A stretch of DNA of 32,893 bases from Vicinamibacteria bacterium (GCA_035620555.1 DASPGQ010000243.1:1-32893), one strand, 5' to 3'; counted from the stretch's first letter, positions 14,461 through 22,893 are shown. Notes: generated by a model not told the origin, from the sequence alone. Translations and numbers: made by a program.

Positions 14461-15624
14461 TCAACGCGCAATGCGCTTCGCCCCTCGCGGGCGCCCAATC
14501 TTGAATACGTAGGAAGCCAGGAACACCAGCAGGGCGGCGATGGGATGGGACCGATCGAGACCGAGCGTGCGCACGGCGTCCGCGTAGGTGCTCATGCCGG
14601 GCAGCATGCCGATGTTCGCCGGCGAGGCCGCAAGGAAGAGCGTGCTGAGCGACACGTACCACCACATCGTAAGCCTTCGCCAGAATACGCAGCAGGCCGC
14701 CAGGGGAATGGCGAGGTACTGGTCGGCGTTGGCGCTCGCGAACACGACCATGGCAACGAGATATACGAGGAGCTGCGCCGTGTAGCTCTCGAATCGGACA
14801 GCCAACCCGGCCAGCAACATCGCCAGCAGAAACACGAGCTTGAATCCGGAGAAGACCGGCACCCAGGAAAAGAGCGCTTCGATCGTCTTCACCGGAATCA
14901 CGGTGTCGACCAGCCGGGGGAAGAACCCGTCGAGATGGAACGAGTCGTACAGGAAGACGTGCTCGATGACGCCCTCGAGACCGCGCTCGTCCCGAATGAA
15001 CGGAAGAAAGCTCGCGCCAAAGATCAGGAGCGGGGTCAGGGTTGCGAGCCGTCTCGGCCGTGACGATTGGGGGCGAATGAAGAACCAGAAGGGCAAGAAA
15101 ATGAGAACGTGCTTCACCGCGAGAGACAGCCCGAGCAACGACAGGGCAAGAGCCGTTCTCGCGATGGACGCATCTCGGTCGCGGTCGAGAAGGATGCAGG
15201 CGGCAAGCGCGAAAAGAACCGCGAGATTGTCGAATTGCGAATGGAAACCGCTGACCAGCAAAGAGACCGGGTTGAGGAGAAACAGAGCTCCGACGACCAT
15301 CGAAAAGCGACGGACCAGCAAGAAAGCGATGCCGACGTCCACGAGCGAGAGCCACAGCGCAATCAGACGGTGGAAATCTTCTAGTGAGTGGCTTTTGAGC
15401 AACAGAACTTGAAGGGTGCTGGTGACCGCGCAGACGTAGCCCCAAACGGGCCCGTAGGGGTTTCGGTAGGTCTCCGCGTACACGTTCTTCCCGTCCTGGA
15501 TGAGCTGAGCGAACAGGGCCCAGGATTCCAGATCGAAGTTGTGACCGAGACCCGCCAGGTAGACTTTGGCGAGGACCGAGAGTACCGCGAGAAGCGCGAA
15601 GACGACCGCTCTCGGCGCGCTCAC
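14461..15624 (-). CDS. GT-C fold membrane glycosyltransferase (polyprenyl-phosphate sugar dependent)
   Basis: A 387-residue integral membrane protein with about ten hydrophobic helices. It starts at GTG 15624, supported by GGGAG 5 bp upstream (CTCCC at 15630-15634). The first loop has HNFDLESWALF, where acidic residues follow the first helix as in GT-C enzymes (the catalytic Asp region). A later luminal/periplasmic-type loop carries NPVSLLVSGFHSQFDNLA; the H.Q.D pattern is shared with ALG6/ALG8-like (GT57) and related GT87 mannosyl- or glucosyltransferases. The last residues are basic (RPRGAKR), consistent with a cytoplasmic tail. It probably moves a hexose from a lipid-phosphate donor onto a lipid-linked acceptor in the inner membrane. 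Donor and acceptor are unknown, and no glycan cluster surrounds it. Confidence 0.75.
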   Translation of the reverse strand: MSAPRAVVFALLAVLSVLAKVYLAGLGHNFDLESWALFAQLIQDGKNVYAETYRNPYGPVWGYVCAVTSTLQVLLLKSHSLEDFHRLIALWLSLVDVGIAFLLVRRFSMVVGALFLLNPVSLLVSGFHSQFDNLAVLFALAACILLDRDRDASIARTALALSLLGLSLAVKHVLIFLPFWFFIRPQSSRPRRLATLTPLLIFGASFLPFIRDERGLEGVIEHVFLYDSFHLDGFFPRLVDTVIPVKTIEALFSWVPVFSGFKLVFLLAMLLAGLAVRFESYTAQLLVYLVAMVVFASANADQYLAIPLAACCVFWRRLTMWWYVSLSTLFLAASPANIGMLPGMSTYADAVRTLGLDRSHPIAALLVFLASYVFKIGRPRGAKRIAR

Positions 15625-15670
15625 AGCGACTCCCGGCTATGGCGTCTTCAGGTGTGGCGCACTCCGCAAC

Positions 15671-15685
15671 GCCGCGAAACGCGGC
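15671..15685. other. Small GC hairpin upstream of the glycosyltransferase
   Basis: GCCGCG-aaa-CGCGGC makes a compact 6-bp stem between the DUF3500 stop (15710) and the glycosyltransferase start (15624). It might terminate the DUF3500 transcript, but there is no T-tract on the minus strand after it. Confidence 0.3.
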
Positions 15686-15709
15686 TAGTAAGCGCCGCCG
15701 GTTTCGATC

Positions 15710-16882
15710 TCAAGGCACGTGCCCGTGAGTGGGATCGTGCTTGTGCGTCTCATAGTGTTGCCGGAGAAGATCCTTGCCGTAATCGTTGCCGTTGGGCGTG
15801 CGGACCACGGAGTGAACGTGCCGTCGGGTTGGCACGTCTCTTTGACCGTCGAGGGCGATGGGCCCCTGATGGTCGAACTCGACGAGGATCACGGGACTGT
15901 GAACTCGATAGTAGAAGACCGCGTCCGGACCGGCGTCTCCAATCCAGGCGAAGTAGGTCTCGTCGAGATGGGTCCTCACTTCTTCCATCCGGATCTTCGC
16001 GTGCCCGTCGCGCAGGTTGCCGACGTACTCCTCGATCACGCCGAGAAGCAGCGTCTGCTGAGCCTGAGTGAGCTTGCTCGCCGGGATCCCGGCGTAGTCG
16101 AGAACCAGGTTGTCGTTGTACGCCTGGGCGAGAGCGTTTCCTCGCGTCTTCTCGATATCGAGGATGGCGAGAGCCCGTTGCGCGGGGTCGAGTGACTGCA
16201 CGAGCTCGAGCCCCTTGTTCTGTTCGTCTTGAAGAACCGACGTGCCCGCGTACTTTCCCGACAGAGCCTCCACCGGCTCCGAGCCCATGAACGTAGGTGT
16301 CATGACCACCTGATCGCCGAGGATCGCGTAATTGATCACGAGATGATGGCCGTCGAGCTGCCAACCCCAGGGCTCGGTCATCGAGGGCTCGCCCATCACG
16401 GTGATGAAGTAGAGACCTTCACCGTACTCCTCGTGGTTCGACACAAGCTCCGCAAGGTGCTCGTTCAGTCGCATGACGTTGCGGGTCTTCTCCAGTCCCT
16501 TGGCGCTCAAGCTCGCGCGCAGCAACCCGTAAGCGGACTCCCGTTGAGGCGCGTCCATCTCGCCGAAGGGAACTCCCTCACGCGGCGCTCGGTGCACGTT
16601 GTCCCACTTCCGCCATTCGATATCGTCGACGGGAAACCGCGTCTTCTCTCGCTGCTCCCGAGTGAGAGATGAGAGAAACGTTTCTGCAGCGGTTTTTACC
16701 GGCTCGGTCGAAACGCCCGTCGCGCGGATGGGGAACAGTCCCGGGCGAATCGTGCCGCTGGTCGTGACTCCCTTGAAGGGCTCCGCGAGCGCCTTCTGGC
16801 GCAGCGCCGAGAGGCCCTGGCCGAGGGCGTAAACGGCGATTCCCGTACCGAGGAGTGAAAGCGCGGCTTTCTTGATCATCAT
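15710..16882 (-). CDS. DUF3500 family protein, exported
   Basis: A 390-residue protein. The N-terminus (IKK followed by [18 protein letters not shown]) is a signal peptide or membrane anchor. The body matches the DUF3500 pattern: [15 protein letters not shown], then W....W.....PREGVPF, then [21 protein letters not shown], then [11 protein letters not shown], then [16 protein letters not shown], then PTFMGSEPV. The GHHL and surrounding His residues, and the His-rich C-terminus ([13 protein letters not shown]), could bind metal. The function of DUF3500 is not established. Two adjacent ATG codons (16882, 16879) are possible starts; GGAGG upstream gives better spacing for the second. The His-rich tail is conspicuous and may be taxon-specific. 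No partner genes are evident; the neighbours are a GT-C enzyme and the dodecin. Confidence 0.85.
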   Translation of the reverse strand: MMIKKAALSLLGTGIAVYALGQGLSALRQKALAEPFKGVTTSGTIRPGLFPIRATGVSTEPVKTAAETFLSSLTREQREKTRFPVDDIEWRKWDNVHRAPREGVPFGEMDAPQRESAYGLLRASLSAKGLEKTRNVMRLNEHLAELVSNHEEYGEGLYFITVMGEPSMTEPWGWQLDGHHLVINYAILGDQVVMTPTFMGSEPVEALSGKYAGTSVLQDEQNKGLELVQSLDPAQRALAILDIEKTRGNALAQAYNDNLVLDYAGIPASKLTQAQQTLLLGVIEEYVGNLRDGHAKIRMEEVRTHLDETYFAWIGDAGPDAVFYYRVHSPVILVEFDHQGPIALDGQRDVPTRRHVHSVVRTPNGNDYGKDLLRQHYETHKHDPTHGHVP

Positions 16883-17096
16883 CGCCTCCGTCGCCGGGAT
16901 CGTAACAGTTTGTCGGTAAAGCTGCAGGACCCGTCGTTATCCGCCCGGAGTGCCTTGGTGGGAACGACCCGAAGAGCGCGGCGGCCGGCACGCACCGGCC
17001 AGATTACCCCGCCCATCCGGCTCGACGCATCGCACGCGTCCGGCCGAGATTGGTGCAATCAGCCCCGAACGGCCGACCCGGGGAATCGCGACGCCG
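16883..17096. other. Intergenic stretch between dodecin and DUF3500 gene
   Basis: No gene is seen. A perfect inverted repeat GGCCGG-cacgca-CCGGCC (16983-17000) lies about 100 bp downstream of the dodecin stop on the minus strand. It has no T-tract, so a role as terminator is uncertain. Confidence 0.35.
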
Positions 17097-17297
17097 TCAA
17101 TCGACCTTGAACGCGATCTTGCAGGTCGCGTGGTACTCGGAAACGGCGCCGTTTTTGATTTTGGCAGTCTGCGAGACGAGCTCGAGCCCGGTGATGTTCC
17201 GAACGCTCTTCTTCGCCTCCTTGAGAGCTTCTTCCGCAGCGTCTTCCCAGGACTTTTCCGACGTACCTAGCACCTCGATGATCTTGATGGCCGCCAT
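17097..17297 (-). CDS. Dodecin, flavin-binding protein
   Basis: A 66-residue protein matching dodecins, small dodecameric proteins that sequester FMN, riboflavin or lumichrome. The sequence follows the family order: A.IKIIEVLGTSEKSWEDAAEEALKEA, then a central KKSVRNITGLELVSQTAKI, then VSEYHATCKIAFKV. W18 (in KSWEDA) corresponds to the stacking Trp that sandwiches flavins in bacterial dodecins, and length and strand-helix-strand-strand pattern fit. ATG 17297 is preceded by GGGAGGAG with short spacing; the frame continues upstream without family resemblance. It lies 66 bp downstream of the FAM20-like kinase and may be co-transcribed with it, but a candidate promoter sits in the gap. Dodecins are often linked to oxidative or envelope stress. 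Confidence 0.93.
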   Translation of the reverse strand: MAAIKIIEVLGTSEKSWEDAAEEALKEAKKSVRNITGLELVSQTAKIKNGAVSEYHATCKIAFKVD

Positions 17298-17331
17298 AGT
17301 CTCCTCCCTGAGCGGTTTTCGTTCGGGCCCA

Positions 17332-17360
17332 ACGTTGTCCGCTCGCACCGACAAAGTCAA
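17332..17360 (-). promoter_or_regulatory. Candidate promoter of the dodecin gene
   Basis: On the minus strand TTGACT (17360-17355) is a good -35 element. The hexamer 17 bp downstream (CAACGT) is a poor -10. The site is immediately downstream of the kinase stop codon and would give dodecin expression independent of the operon. Confidence 0.3.
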
Positions 17361-17363
17361 GTC

Positions 17364-18113
17364 TCAGAAGAGAACCTCGGACTCCGCTCGTTTGGACAAG
17401 AGCTCGTCGACTCGCTCGAGGACGCGCTTTCGTCTCTCGAGAAGAGCCTCGAGCTCTTCTCGTGTCAGATACTCTCCGAGAGCCGATCGAAAGTCGTCCG
17501 CTCCCAGAATCCGAAGTGCATCGATGACCCTTTTCGGGAAGCGAACGAGCGGGCGCATCGGCACGACGAATCGCTGAAAAGCGCGCGAGTGATCGATCAA
17601 GCGGACCTCGAATCCTTCGGTGATCAGGAGATTGTCGGGTGTCCGATCGATGTTGTACGCAAGGTAGTCGAACACCCAGATGGTGGCGACCTCGTCTTCC
17701 CACTCGTCGAGGCGGAATCCCTCGGGGGATGTTTCGAACGCGGGCAGCACACCGTCCACCCAGTCGATGACCGCTCCCTGGTGATCGTCAATCGATCTCA
17801 CGACCGTTACCGGAACCATCCCGACCCCGAGCAGCTTGTCCAGCTCGTACGCCGCGACCTCGAATTTCCAGGAATCTCTCAGGCCATGCTGCTGCTCACG
17901 TCCCACGGTGACGAGTTGATTTGGGATCTCGATGTCGCGAGTCTTGAAGGCGGCGCGTCGACGGACTCCGTTTCTCTCGAGCTCCAGCATCTCGGGAAGC
18001 GTGATGCCCGTCTCGATCACCTGTTGCCCGACGATCGCCGCCTCGAGCAGAAAGATTTCGCGCTCTGAAATCTGCGTCGCGGTGAGGATGGCAATCAAGG
18101 CGCACAGGGTCAT
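17364..18113 (-). CDS. FAM20/PI3K-like kinase-fold protein, probably exported
   Basis: A 249-residue protein starting at ATG 18113, which overlaps the stop of the TPR gene (ATGA). The first 15 residues (TLCALIAILTAT) look like a short signal peptide. Kinase landmarks: RRRAAFKTRD (K57, candidate ATP-binding Lys), WKFEVAAYELDKLLGVGMVPVTV (E85 or E90, candidate helix-C Glu), FDYLAYNIDRTPDNLLI (D156 catalytic, N161) and VRLIDHSRAF (D174, metal-binding, equivalent to the DNG/DFG Asp). The pattern D..L..N.DR...N..(x10)..ID..RAF is that of FAM20C-like secretory kinases and of related HipA and PI3/4K folds. The C-terminus ends in SEVLF. Partners by context are a TPR protein and an exported PPP phosphatase in the same operon. 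Whether the substrate is a protein, glycan or lipid is unknown. Confidence 0.72.
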   Translation of the reverse strand: MTLCALIAILTATQISEREIFLLEAAIVGQQVIETGITLPEMLELERNGVRRRAAFKTRDIEIPNQLVTVGREQQHGLRDSWKFEVAAYELDKLLGVGMVPVTVVRSIDDHQGAVIDWVDGVLPAFETSPEGFRLDEWEDEVATIWVFDYLAYNIDRTPDNLLITEGFEVRLIDHSRAFQRFVVPMRPLVRFPKRVIDALRILGADDFRSALGEYLTREELEALLERRKRVLERVDELLSKRAESEVLF

Positions 18114-19903
18114 CGCATCTCCTCCATCCACGCGGGCTCTCGCGTGATCATCAGGTGGCGCATCTCGAGATACCTTTCGAGAAAGGGAGCCTCCGCCCTC
18201 GTGGCGACGAGAGTCTTCAGCGTGTCGATGAAGCTCGAGCGAATGTCCTCCTTGAAGGGGTCGCCGAGCCGCTCCTCGACGTAACGCCCGAGAATGTTGA
18301 CGGCTTCCCGGTACTTCGCCCACGCGCCGTCGCCCTCTCCGAGCCCCGCGAGCAAACGGCTCTGGTCCGAGAGCGTGCGGATCTGACCGGGCAGGTCGCC
18401 CGTTTCGCGGCGCAGCAGGAGCACATCGTCGAGGAACAGGACTCCCCTCTCCGCGCTCGGCGCCATCTCGCCGAGAAGGTGGAGAGAATCGATCGCGATC
18501 TCGACGTAGCCGTTCTCCCGGGCGCTTTCGAGAGCGCGGCCGAGGTACTCCGCACCCTCCGCGGGCCGGAGAAGTTTTAGGGAAAACGCCCCCAGCAGTG
18601 CGAGTGCCGCGGCCTCACCCCTTCGGTCGCCGAGCCGGCGAGAGAGCTTGAGCGCGCGGACCGCGTCCAGTTCTCCCTCGTTCAACAGGGTCAAATCCGT
18701 CGTGTTGAACCGCACGTTCGCCAGAACGAAAGCGACGTCCCTATCGAGCCCGAGGTCGTTCGTCTGACGGGCCACCTCGCGAAGGCGCAAAAGCTCGCCG
18801 AGAGTCTCGGACCGGTCGCGCGCGTCCAGATGAGATTGAACCACGGCCATTGCGAGCTTGAGTCGAGCTTCAATTCGCGGGCTTCCCCGCTCGAGAAGAG
18901 CGAGAGCTTGCTCCTGCTGAGCTCTTGCGGCATCGAAGCGACCCCGAACCGCGGTGAGAGCAGCGATGTCCGCGAGCACTACCGATTCGGTCGCGATGTC
19001 GCCCTCGTTTCGACCCATGCGTCGTGCGACCTGGAGGATCTCGAGCGCGCGCGGGTAGTCGTAGCGTGTGGCCTCGCCAACGGCAAGCGTCACGAGAGCG
19101 CACAGCTCGGCCCGAGAATCGCTCGATTCTCTCGCAACCTTGACCGCTTGCTCCGCGTAGGAAAGCGCCGTCTCGACGGGCCGTCCGGTCGAGAGCATCG
19201 ACGCGGCGAGCCGCTCCCACGTCAGGCCCTCATCGTGCCGAAGGCCCGTCTGCTTGTAGAGCGCCTGGGCATCGGCCAGCAGTGTCAAGCCCGTCTCTTC
19301 GTACCCCCGTAACAAGGCTCCCGCCGCTTCTCGCCGGAGCACGTGCGCAAGCTCGGAAGGCCCGAGCGCACGTCGCTCTTCGTCCGACGGTCCAAACACC
19401 GGCGGCACGGCGTCAGGCGCTCGCTCGTCGAACCATCTCTCGGCCTCGTCCGTCGCGTCCGAGAGACTCGCGCGCAGCATGGGAGCCTGCAAGCGATCGC
19501 GCTCGGTCAACGGAAGACGACAGCGGACGCTCTTCTCCTGAATGACGCGGTCACCGACGATATCGACCAGCGTCCATTCGACGTTCGCCGAACTGCCCGA
19601 TGTCGGCGGCGCATCGACCTCTATCTCGGCGGGATCGAGACCATAGTTGCTAGGACGAGCTTCCTCGCCGACCGTAATATCGGCGCGGGTCGAGACGAGT
19701 CGTAGCCGGAGGAGCAGGTCGGCGTCCTCGAGCCGATCGGCCATCTCGACGCGTTTTCCGCTCACCATCTTGGCAACGGTGTCGGTGAAGACCTCGGTCT
19801 CGTTCGGGGAAAATCGAACCCCATCGACCCAGATCGAGGCCTTGCCGGGTTGCGCGATCGCGGTGACCGCCCAGATCATGGGGATCCACCACGGAGTCGG
19901 CAT
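18110..19903 (-). CDS. Exported TPR-repeat protein
   Basis: A 597-residue protein. A hydrophobic N-terminus (WWIPMIWAVTAIAQ) is a probable signal peptide without the usual positive charges. Residues about 20-150 form a separate domain (ASIWVDGVRF...ADLLLRLRLVSTRADI...VEWTLVDIVGDRVI) that resembles the small envelope domains in FlgO/DUF4136-like proteins only vaguely. From about 185 to 560 there are consecutive helix pairs with TPR character (GYEETGLTLLADAQALYKQTG, ALSYAEQAVKVA, ALEILQVARRMG, AARAQQEQALALLE, AAEYL-type units). TPR arrays bind partner proteins, here plausibly the phosphatase and kinase encoded next to it. A strong GAGGAGGT, 5 bp before ATG 19903, lies inside the 11-bp gap after the phosphatase stop. 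The stop overlaps the kinase start by 4 bp. Confidence 0.78.
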   Translation of the reverse strand: MPTPWWIPMIWAVTAIAQPGKASIWVDGVRFSPNETEVFTDTVAKMVSGKRVEMADRLEDADLLLRLRLVSTRADITVGEEARPSNYGLDPAEIEVDAPPTSGSSANVEWTLVDIVGDRVIQEKSVRCRLPLTERDRLQAPMLRASLSDATDEAERWFDERAPDAVPPVFGPSDEERRALGPSELAHVLRREAAGALLRGYEETGLTLLADAQALYKQTGLRHDEGLTWERLAASMLSTGRPVETALSYAEQAVKVARESSDSRAELCALVTLAVGEATRYDYPRALEILQVARRMGRNEGDIATESVVLADIAALTAVRGRFDAARAQQEQALALLERGSPRIEARLKLAMAVVQSHLDARDRSETLGELLRLREVARQTNDLGLDRDVAFVLANVRFNTTDLTLLNEGELDAVRALKLSRRLGDRRGEAAALALLGAFSLKLLRPAEGAEYLGRALESARENGYVEIAIDSLHLLGEMAPSAERGVLFLDDVLLLRRETGDLPGQIRTLSDQSRLLAGLGEGDGAWAKYREAVNILGRYVEERLGDPFKEDIRSSFIDTLKTLVATRAEAPFLERYLEMRHLMITREPAWMEEMR

Positions 19904-19914
19904 CGGTCACCTCC

Positions 19915-21513
19915 TCACTCTTTCTCGACCAGCTTCGCGATCGCCGCCTCGACCTCGGGGCGACCGGGCTCGACGCGCTCTGCGTCCCGAAAGCTCGCGA
20001 GCGCTTGCTCCTCGTTCCCCAGCAGCAGATGGGCGCGGCCCATCAGAAACAGACTCTCGAAACTCTCGCCGTCGCGGAGGCGTCGTGCCGCCGTCAGGAC
20101 CCGCTGAGCCCGCCGGGCGTCACCCTTCTCGAGATACGCCCAGGCGAGCGTCTCCTTGAAGGCGGCATTTTTTGGCGCTGCCGAGGCCGCGCGCGCGGCC
20201 GCATCGAACGCCTGATCGACGTCGTAGCCGAACCGCAGGCTTTCCCGGGCAAACCGATTCCAATAGTAGGGCCCGGGAACCTTGCCGAGCTCCTCGAGGT
20301 AGGCGATGCGGAGGTCCTTCGCCCTGGCCGCTTCGCCCGCTTTCTCGAAGCAATCCGCGGCGTCGCGTCGCCAGATGTAAGGAATGCGCACGTCCGATTC
20401 CAGAACGCCGACGGTCTCGTGCAGCGCCAACCCTTCGGCAAGACGCCCCTCACGGCATCGGACGACGCCGAGCCAATGACCGAGAGCGGCGTCGTCGGGC
20501 GACGCGGCGGCGACCGCTTCCAGGTAGAGCGCACCCTCCTCCCCTTCGAGGGTCCTTGACAAGGGGACCGATCCCTTATCGTACACGGCCGAGAAGCGAT
20601 CTCCCTCGATCACCAGGGCTGCCACGCGGCCGCCGAAATAGACGTCGAGCATGCCGGCATCGATGAGAACCGCGCGACCGTCGAAGCGCGGCTCGATGAG
20701 CCCGTACGTCACGGTGTGACCCATGATCATCGCTCGGGCGCCTAGGGATTGGAGCACGACCTCGAGCTCGGCTTCGCGGGCGGGAAGCTCCTCGGCAAGG
20801 AGGTCATCGCTCGAATAGAAACGCGTGAGGAGCGGGCCGTCGTCCTCGTTGGCGAAGCTCGTCGGCCAGCTTGTCTCATTCATTGCTTCTCGTACGAGGC
20901 GGTTGAGCTCTCCAAGACCGAGCTCCGCACTAGGGGACATAATCCCTCCGTGGACGAAGACGTAGTCTCCGATCTTCACCGCCGCGTTGTTCTTCCGGAT
21001 CCATCTCCCGTAGACTCCCTCTGGGCCATAGGCCTCGCGAAGGGCGAGCTCTCCCGGATGAGCGTCGAGTCCGGACTCTTTGCGAAGCTCCTCGTCTCGG
21101 TCAGTCGCGAAGGCTTCTAGCTCTCCCTCGGAAACGTAGGGGAGGTGTCCCACGGCGTTCCAGAGCTCGTGGTTTCCGATGAGGGCGTGGACTCTCCCAC
21201 CAGCCGCCTGCGCTTGACCTTCGAGGGACATCAAGAGGTCCATGACTTTGCGTGATTCCGCCCCCCGGTCGAGCACATCGCCCGTCTGCACCAGATGGGA
21301 GGCACCGCCGATCCATTGGTGCCCGTCATCGACGAGTCCCGTTCTCGTAAGCGCCCTGACGAAGTTGTCGTAAGCCCCATGGACATCACCCACGGCAACG
21401 ATGCGTGCCGGAGCTTCGAACTCGAAAGGAACTTCCTGCGCCCGACCGAGCGCGGGACCGACGAAGGCAAGGAACGCCGGGACCACGAGGAGGAAGGATC
21501 CTCGTTTCCACAT
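19915..21513 (-). CDS. Exported PPP-family (Shewanella-like) phosphatase with C-terminal TPR region
   Basis: A 532-residue protein. The signal peptide is clear: WKRG followed by a hydrophobic stretch SFLLVVPAFLAFVGPALG and a cleavage site near residue 26. The metallophosphatase core carries every PPP signature: GDVHG (42-46), GDVLDRG (78-84), GNHE (113-116), VFVHGG (186-190) and MGHT (264-267), so the metal ligands D43, H45, D79, N114, H188 and H266 are all present. This combination, with DRG and GNHE, matches the Shewanella-like Ser/Thr phosphatases. Residues about 310-532 consist of TPR-like helix pairs (ALGHWLGVVRCREGRLAEGLAL, AWAYLEKGDARRAQRVL, GRAHLLLGNEEQALASFRDAERVEPG). GGAG 7 bp before ATG 21513 is the ribosome site. 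It is the first gene of the phosphatase-TPR-kinase operon. Confidence 0.88.
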   Translation of the reverse strand: MWKRGSFLLVVPAFLAFVGPALGRAQEVPFEFEAPARIVAVGDVHGAYDNFVRALTRTGLVDDGHQWIGGASHLVQTGDVLDRGAESRKVMDLLMSLEGQAQAAGGRVHALIGNHELWNAVGHLPYVSEGELEAFATDRDEELRKESGLDAHPGELALREAYGPEGVYGRWIRKNNAAVKIGDYVFVHGGIMSPSAELGLGELNRLVREAMNETSWPTSFANEDDGPLLTRFYSSDDLLAEELPAREAELEVVLQSLGARAMIMGHTVTYGLIEPRFDGRAVLIDAGMLDVYFGGRVAALVIEGDRFSAVYDKGSVPLSRTLEGEEGALYLEAVAAASPDDAALGHWLGVVRCREGRLAEGLALHETVGVLESDVRIPYIWRRDAADCFEKAGEAARAKDLRIAYLEELGKVPGPYYWNRFARESLRFGYDVDQAFDAAARAASAAPKNAAFKETLAWAYLEKGDARRAQRVLTAARRLRDGESFESLFLMGRAHLLLGNEEQALASFRDAERVEPGRPEVEAAIAKLVEKE

Positions 21514-21692
21514 GACTCAGCTCCGTGCGGGAAAACGAAGGGGCCAACGCGGGGACGGTGCTGGGCCCGTCCCGTTTCGGGCACCTCGACCTGCGCCTCC
21601 AGGAGCAGGCACCCTTCTGGTACACCAATCCACACCCACACTCCACCCCGGAGTAACCCGGACGGAGCGGCGGCATCCGGGCCCCGGGAACG
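21514..21692. other. Intergenic stretch between UspA gene and phosphatase operon
   Basis: No gene is seen. The sequence is very GC-rich and contains short palindromes such as CCGGGCCCGG-like patches near 21678-21690. Any promoter for the phosphatase operon should lie here, but no convincing -35/-10 pair was found. Confidence 0.4.
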
Positions 21693-22595
21693 TTATTTCA
21701 CGACCCATACGGGCGCCTCGCAGAAGCGCGCGACGCGCTCGGCGACGCTTCCTATCAGCAGGTGCTTCAAGCCTGAGAGACCGCGCGAGCCCATCACGAC
21801 GATCTCGTCCGCGTGCTTCTCCCGCTCGTGAAGAATCTGTCCGGCGATGTTCCCGTCCGCCACCGTGACCTCTCCGGGCGTTTCGCCGAGCATGCCGCGT
21901 AGCGCATCCTGAAGCTTTCCCCGAAGCTCGGGCTCGGCCTCGAGAGGACTCGTCAAGCCGCCGGGCGCGAAGGGGGTGTGGAGGAGCTCGACCACGTGCA
22001 GCAGGTGGAGCCTCCCGCCGAAATCGGTCGCGAGCTCGCGAGCCACGCCCAGGGCGCGCTGCGAATGCTCGCTGAAATCCACGGGAACGAGAACCCGCAA
22101 CGAACCGCTTTCCCCCGCTATCGCCGTGCTGTCGCGAAGCATCAGCACCTGGCAGGAGAGATGCCGCAGCACCTTCTCCGCGACGCTTCCCATCAGAAGC
22201 TTCTCGATCCCCTCCCTTCCATGACTGCCCATACAGACGAGATCGGGCTTCCAATCCTCTGCCAACCGCGCGATCGCATTGTAGGGCTCGCGTGCGCCCT
22301 CCAGGGTAGAATCCGCCGCCAAGCCGCTCTCCCGGACTCTCTTCACGAGTCGCCCGAGATGCTCCTCCGCCTCACGTCGCGGATCCTCGAAATACTGACT
22401 CAAAATCCGATCGAGCGCTTCCGCCCGTTGCTTTCCGTCGATGTCGGGCGGTGGCAGCTCGGGAACGCGGTAAACCGGTCGATGCAGCAGGTGAATCTCG
22501 GCCTGGTATCGGCGCCCGAGCACCATCGCCTGCTCGAGGGCGCGCTCGGCCGCTCCGGAAAAGTCCGTCGGAACAAGGATGCGGCGCAGGTGCAT
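21693..22595 (-). CDS. Universal stress protein with two UspA domains
   Basis: A 300-residue cytoplasmic protein with two UspA domains in tandem (about 1-153 and 165-300). Each begins with a beta-strand plus (V)P.DFS (ILVPTDFSGAAERAL; VLVPVDFSEHSQRAL). Each ends with the ATP-binding G..G..(9)..GS motif: MGSHGREGIEKLLMGSVAEKV (about 122-142) and MGSRGLSGLKHLLIGSVAERV (268-288). Both nucleotide sites therefore look functional. Such tandem proteins respond to starvation, oxidants or envelope stress in the cytoplasm. GAGGAG 8 bp before ATG 22595 supports the start. It is upstream of the phosphatase operon on the same strand, separated by 179 bp, and divergent from the M16 peptidase. Confidence 0.95.
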   Translation of the reverse strand: MHLRRILVPTDFSGAAERALEQAMVLGRRYQAEIHLLHRPVYRVPELPPPDIDGKQRAEALDRILSQYFEDPRREAEEHLGRLVKRVRESGLAADSTLEGAREPYNAIARLAEDWKPDLVCMGSHGREGIEKLLMGSVAEKVLRHLSCQVLMLRDSTAIAGESGSLRVLVPVDFSEHSQRALGVARELATDFGGRLHLLHVVELLHTPFAPGGLTSPLEAEPELRGKLQDALRGMLGETPGEVTVADGNIAGQILHEREKHADEIVVMGSRGLSGLKHLLIGSVAERVARFCEAPVWVVK

Positions 22596-22664
22596 GGTTT
22601 CTCTCCTCTGAACAAGGCAAGGCTACACCATCCGGGCGTTCGGTGCGGCACTCTAGTATTCAAT

Positions 22665-22702
22665 GCCGTGGCGGGACCCGCGATTGATCGGGCCGCCACG
22701 GC
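22665..22702. repeat. Long perfect inverted repeat (hairpin)
   Basis: The arms GCCGTGGCGG (22665-22674) and CCGCCACGGC (22693-22702) pair perfectly over 10 bp, and an inner CCCG/CGGG pair (22677-22680 with 22689-22692) extends the stem past a 2-nt bulge around an 8-nt loop. It lies about 70 bp upstream of the UspA start. No T-tract follows, so it is not an intrinsic terminator. It could be a regulatory or RNA element. Confidence 0.6.
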
Positions 22703-22810
22703 TCGGACTGCCTACGGCGCGGCAATTATTCGCACTGCGTGCTCACATCTCATGCCCACGAAGCAGCCCGATGGCGGACGATTGCGCCGGGCTCCCGCCT
22801 GCGCCCTCCG

Positions 22811-22893
22811 GGCTTCGGCGCGGTTTCGACGAAGCCTTGGCGAAGTCGAACGCTCCGCTCGCGCAGGGTGGGCTGAGTTTTTCATCACCCTGC
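22811..22893. repeat. Two adjacent hairpins, REP-like
   Basis: Hairpin one pairs GGCTTCG (22811-22817) with CGAAGCC (22830-22836). Hairpin two pairs GCAGGGTG (22863-22870) with CACCCTGC (22886-22893) around a loop containing GAGTTTTTCAT. Two palindromes about 27 bp apart in a non-coding region resemble REP/BIME-type repeats. The copy number elsewhere in the genome cannot be seen. Confidence 0.4.

Noticed and set aside
22665-22702. Strong hairpin considered as an intrinsic terminator
   Set aside because: It lies upstream of both divergent genes and has no T-tract on either strand.
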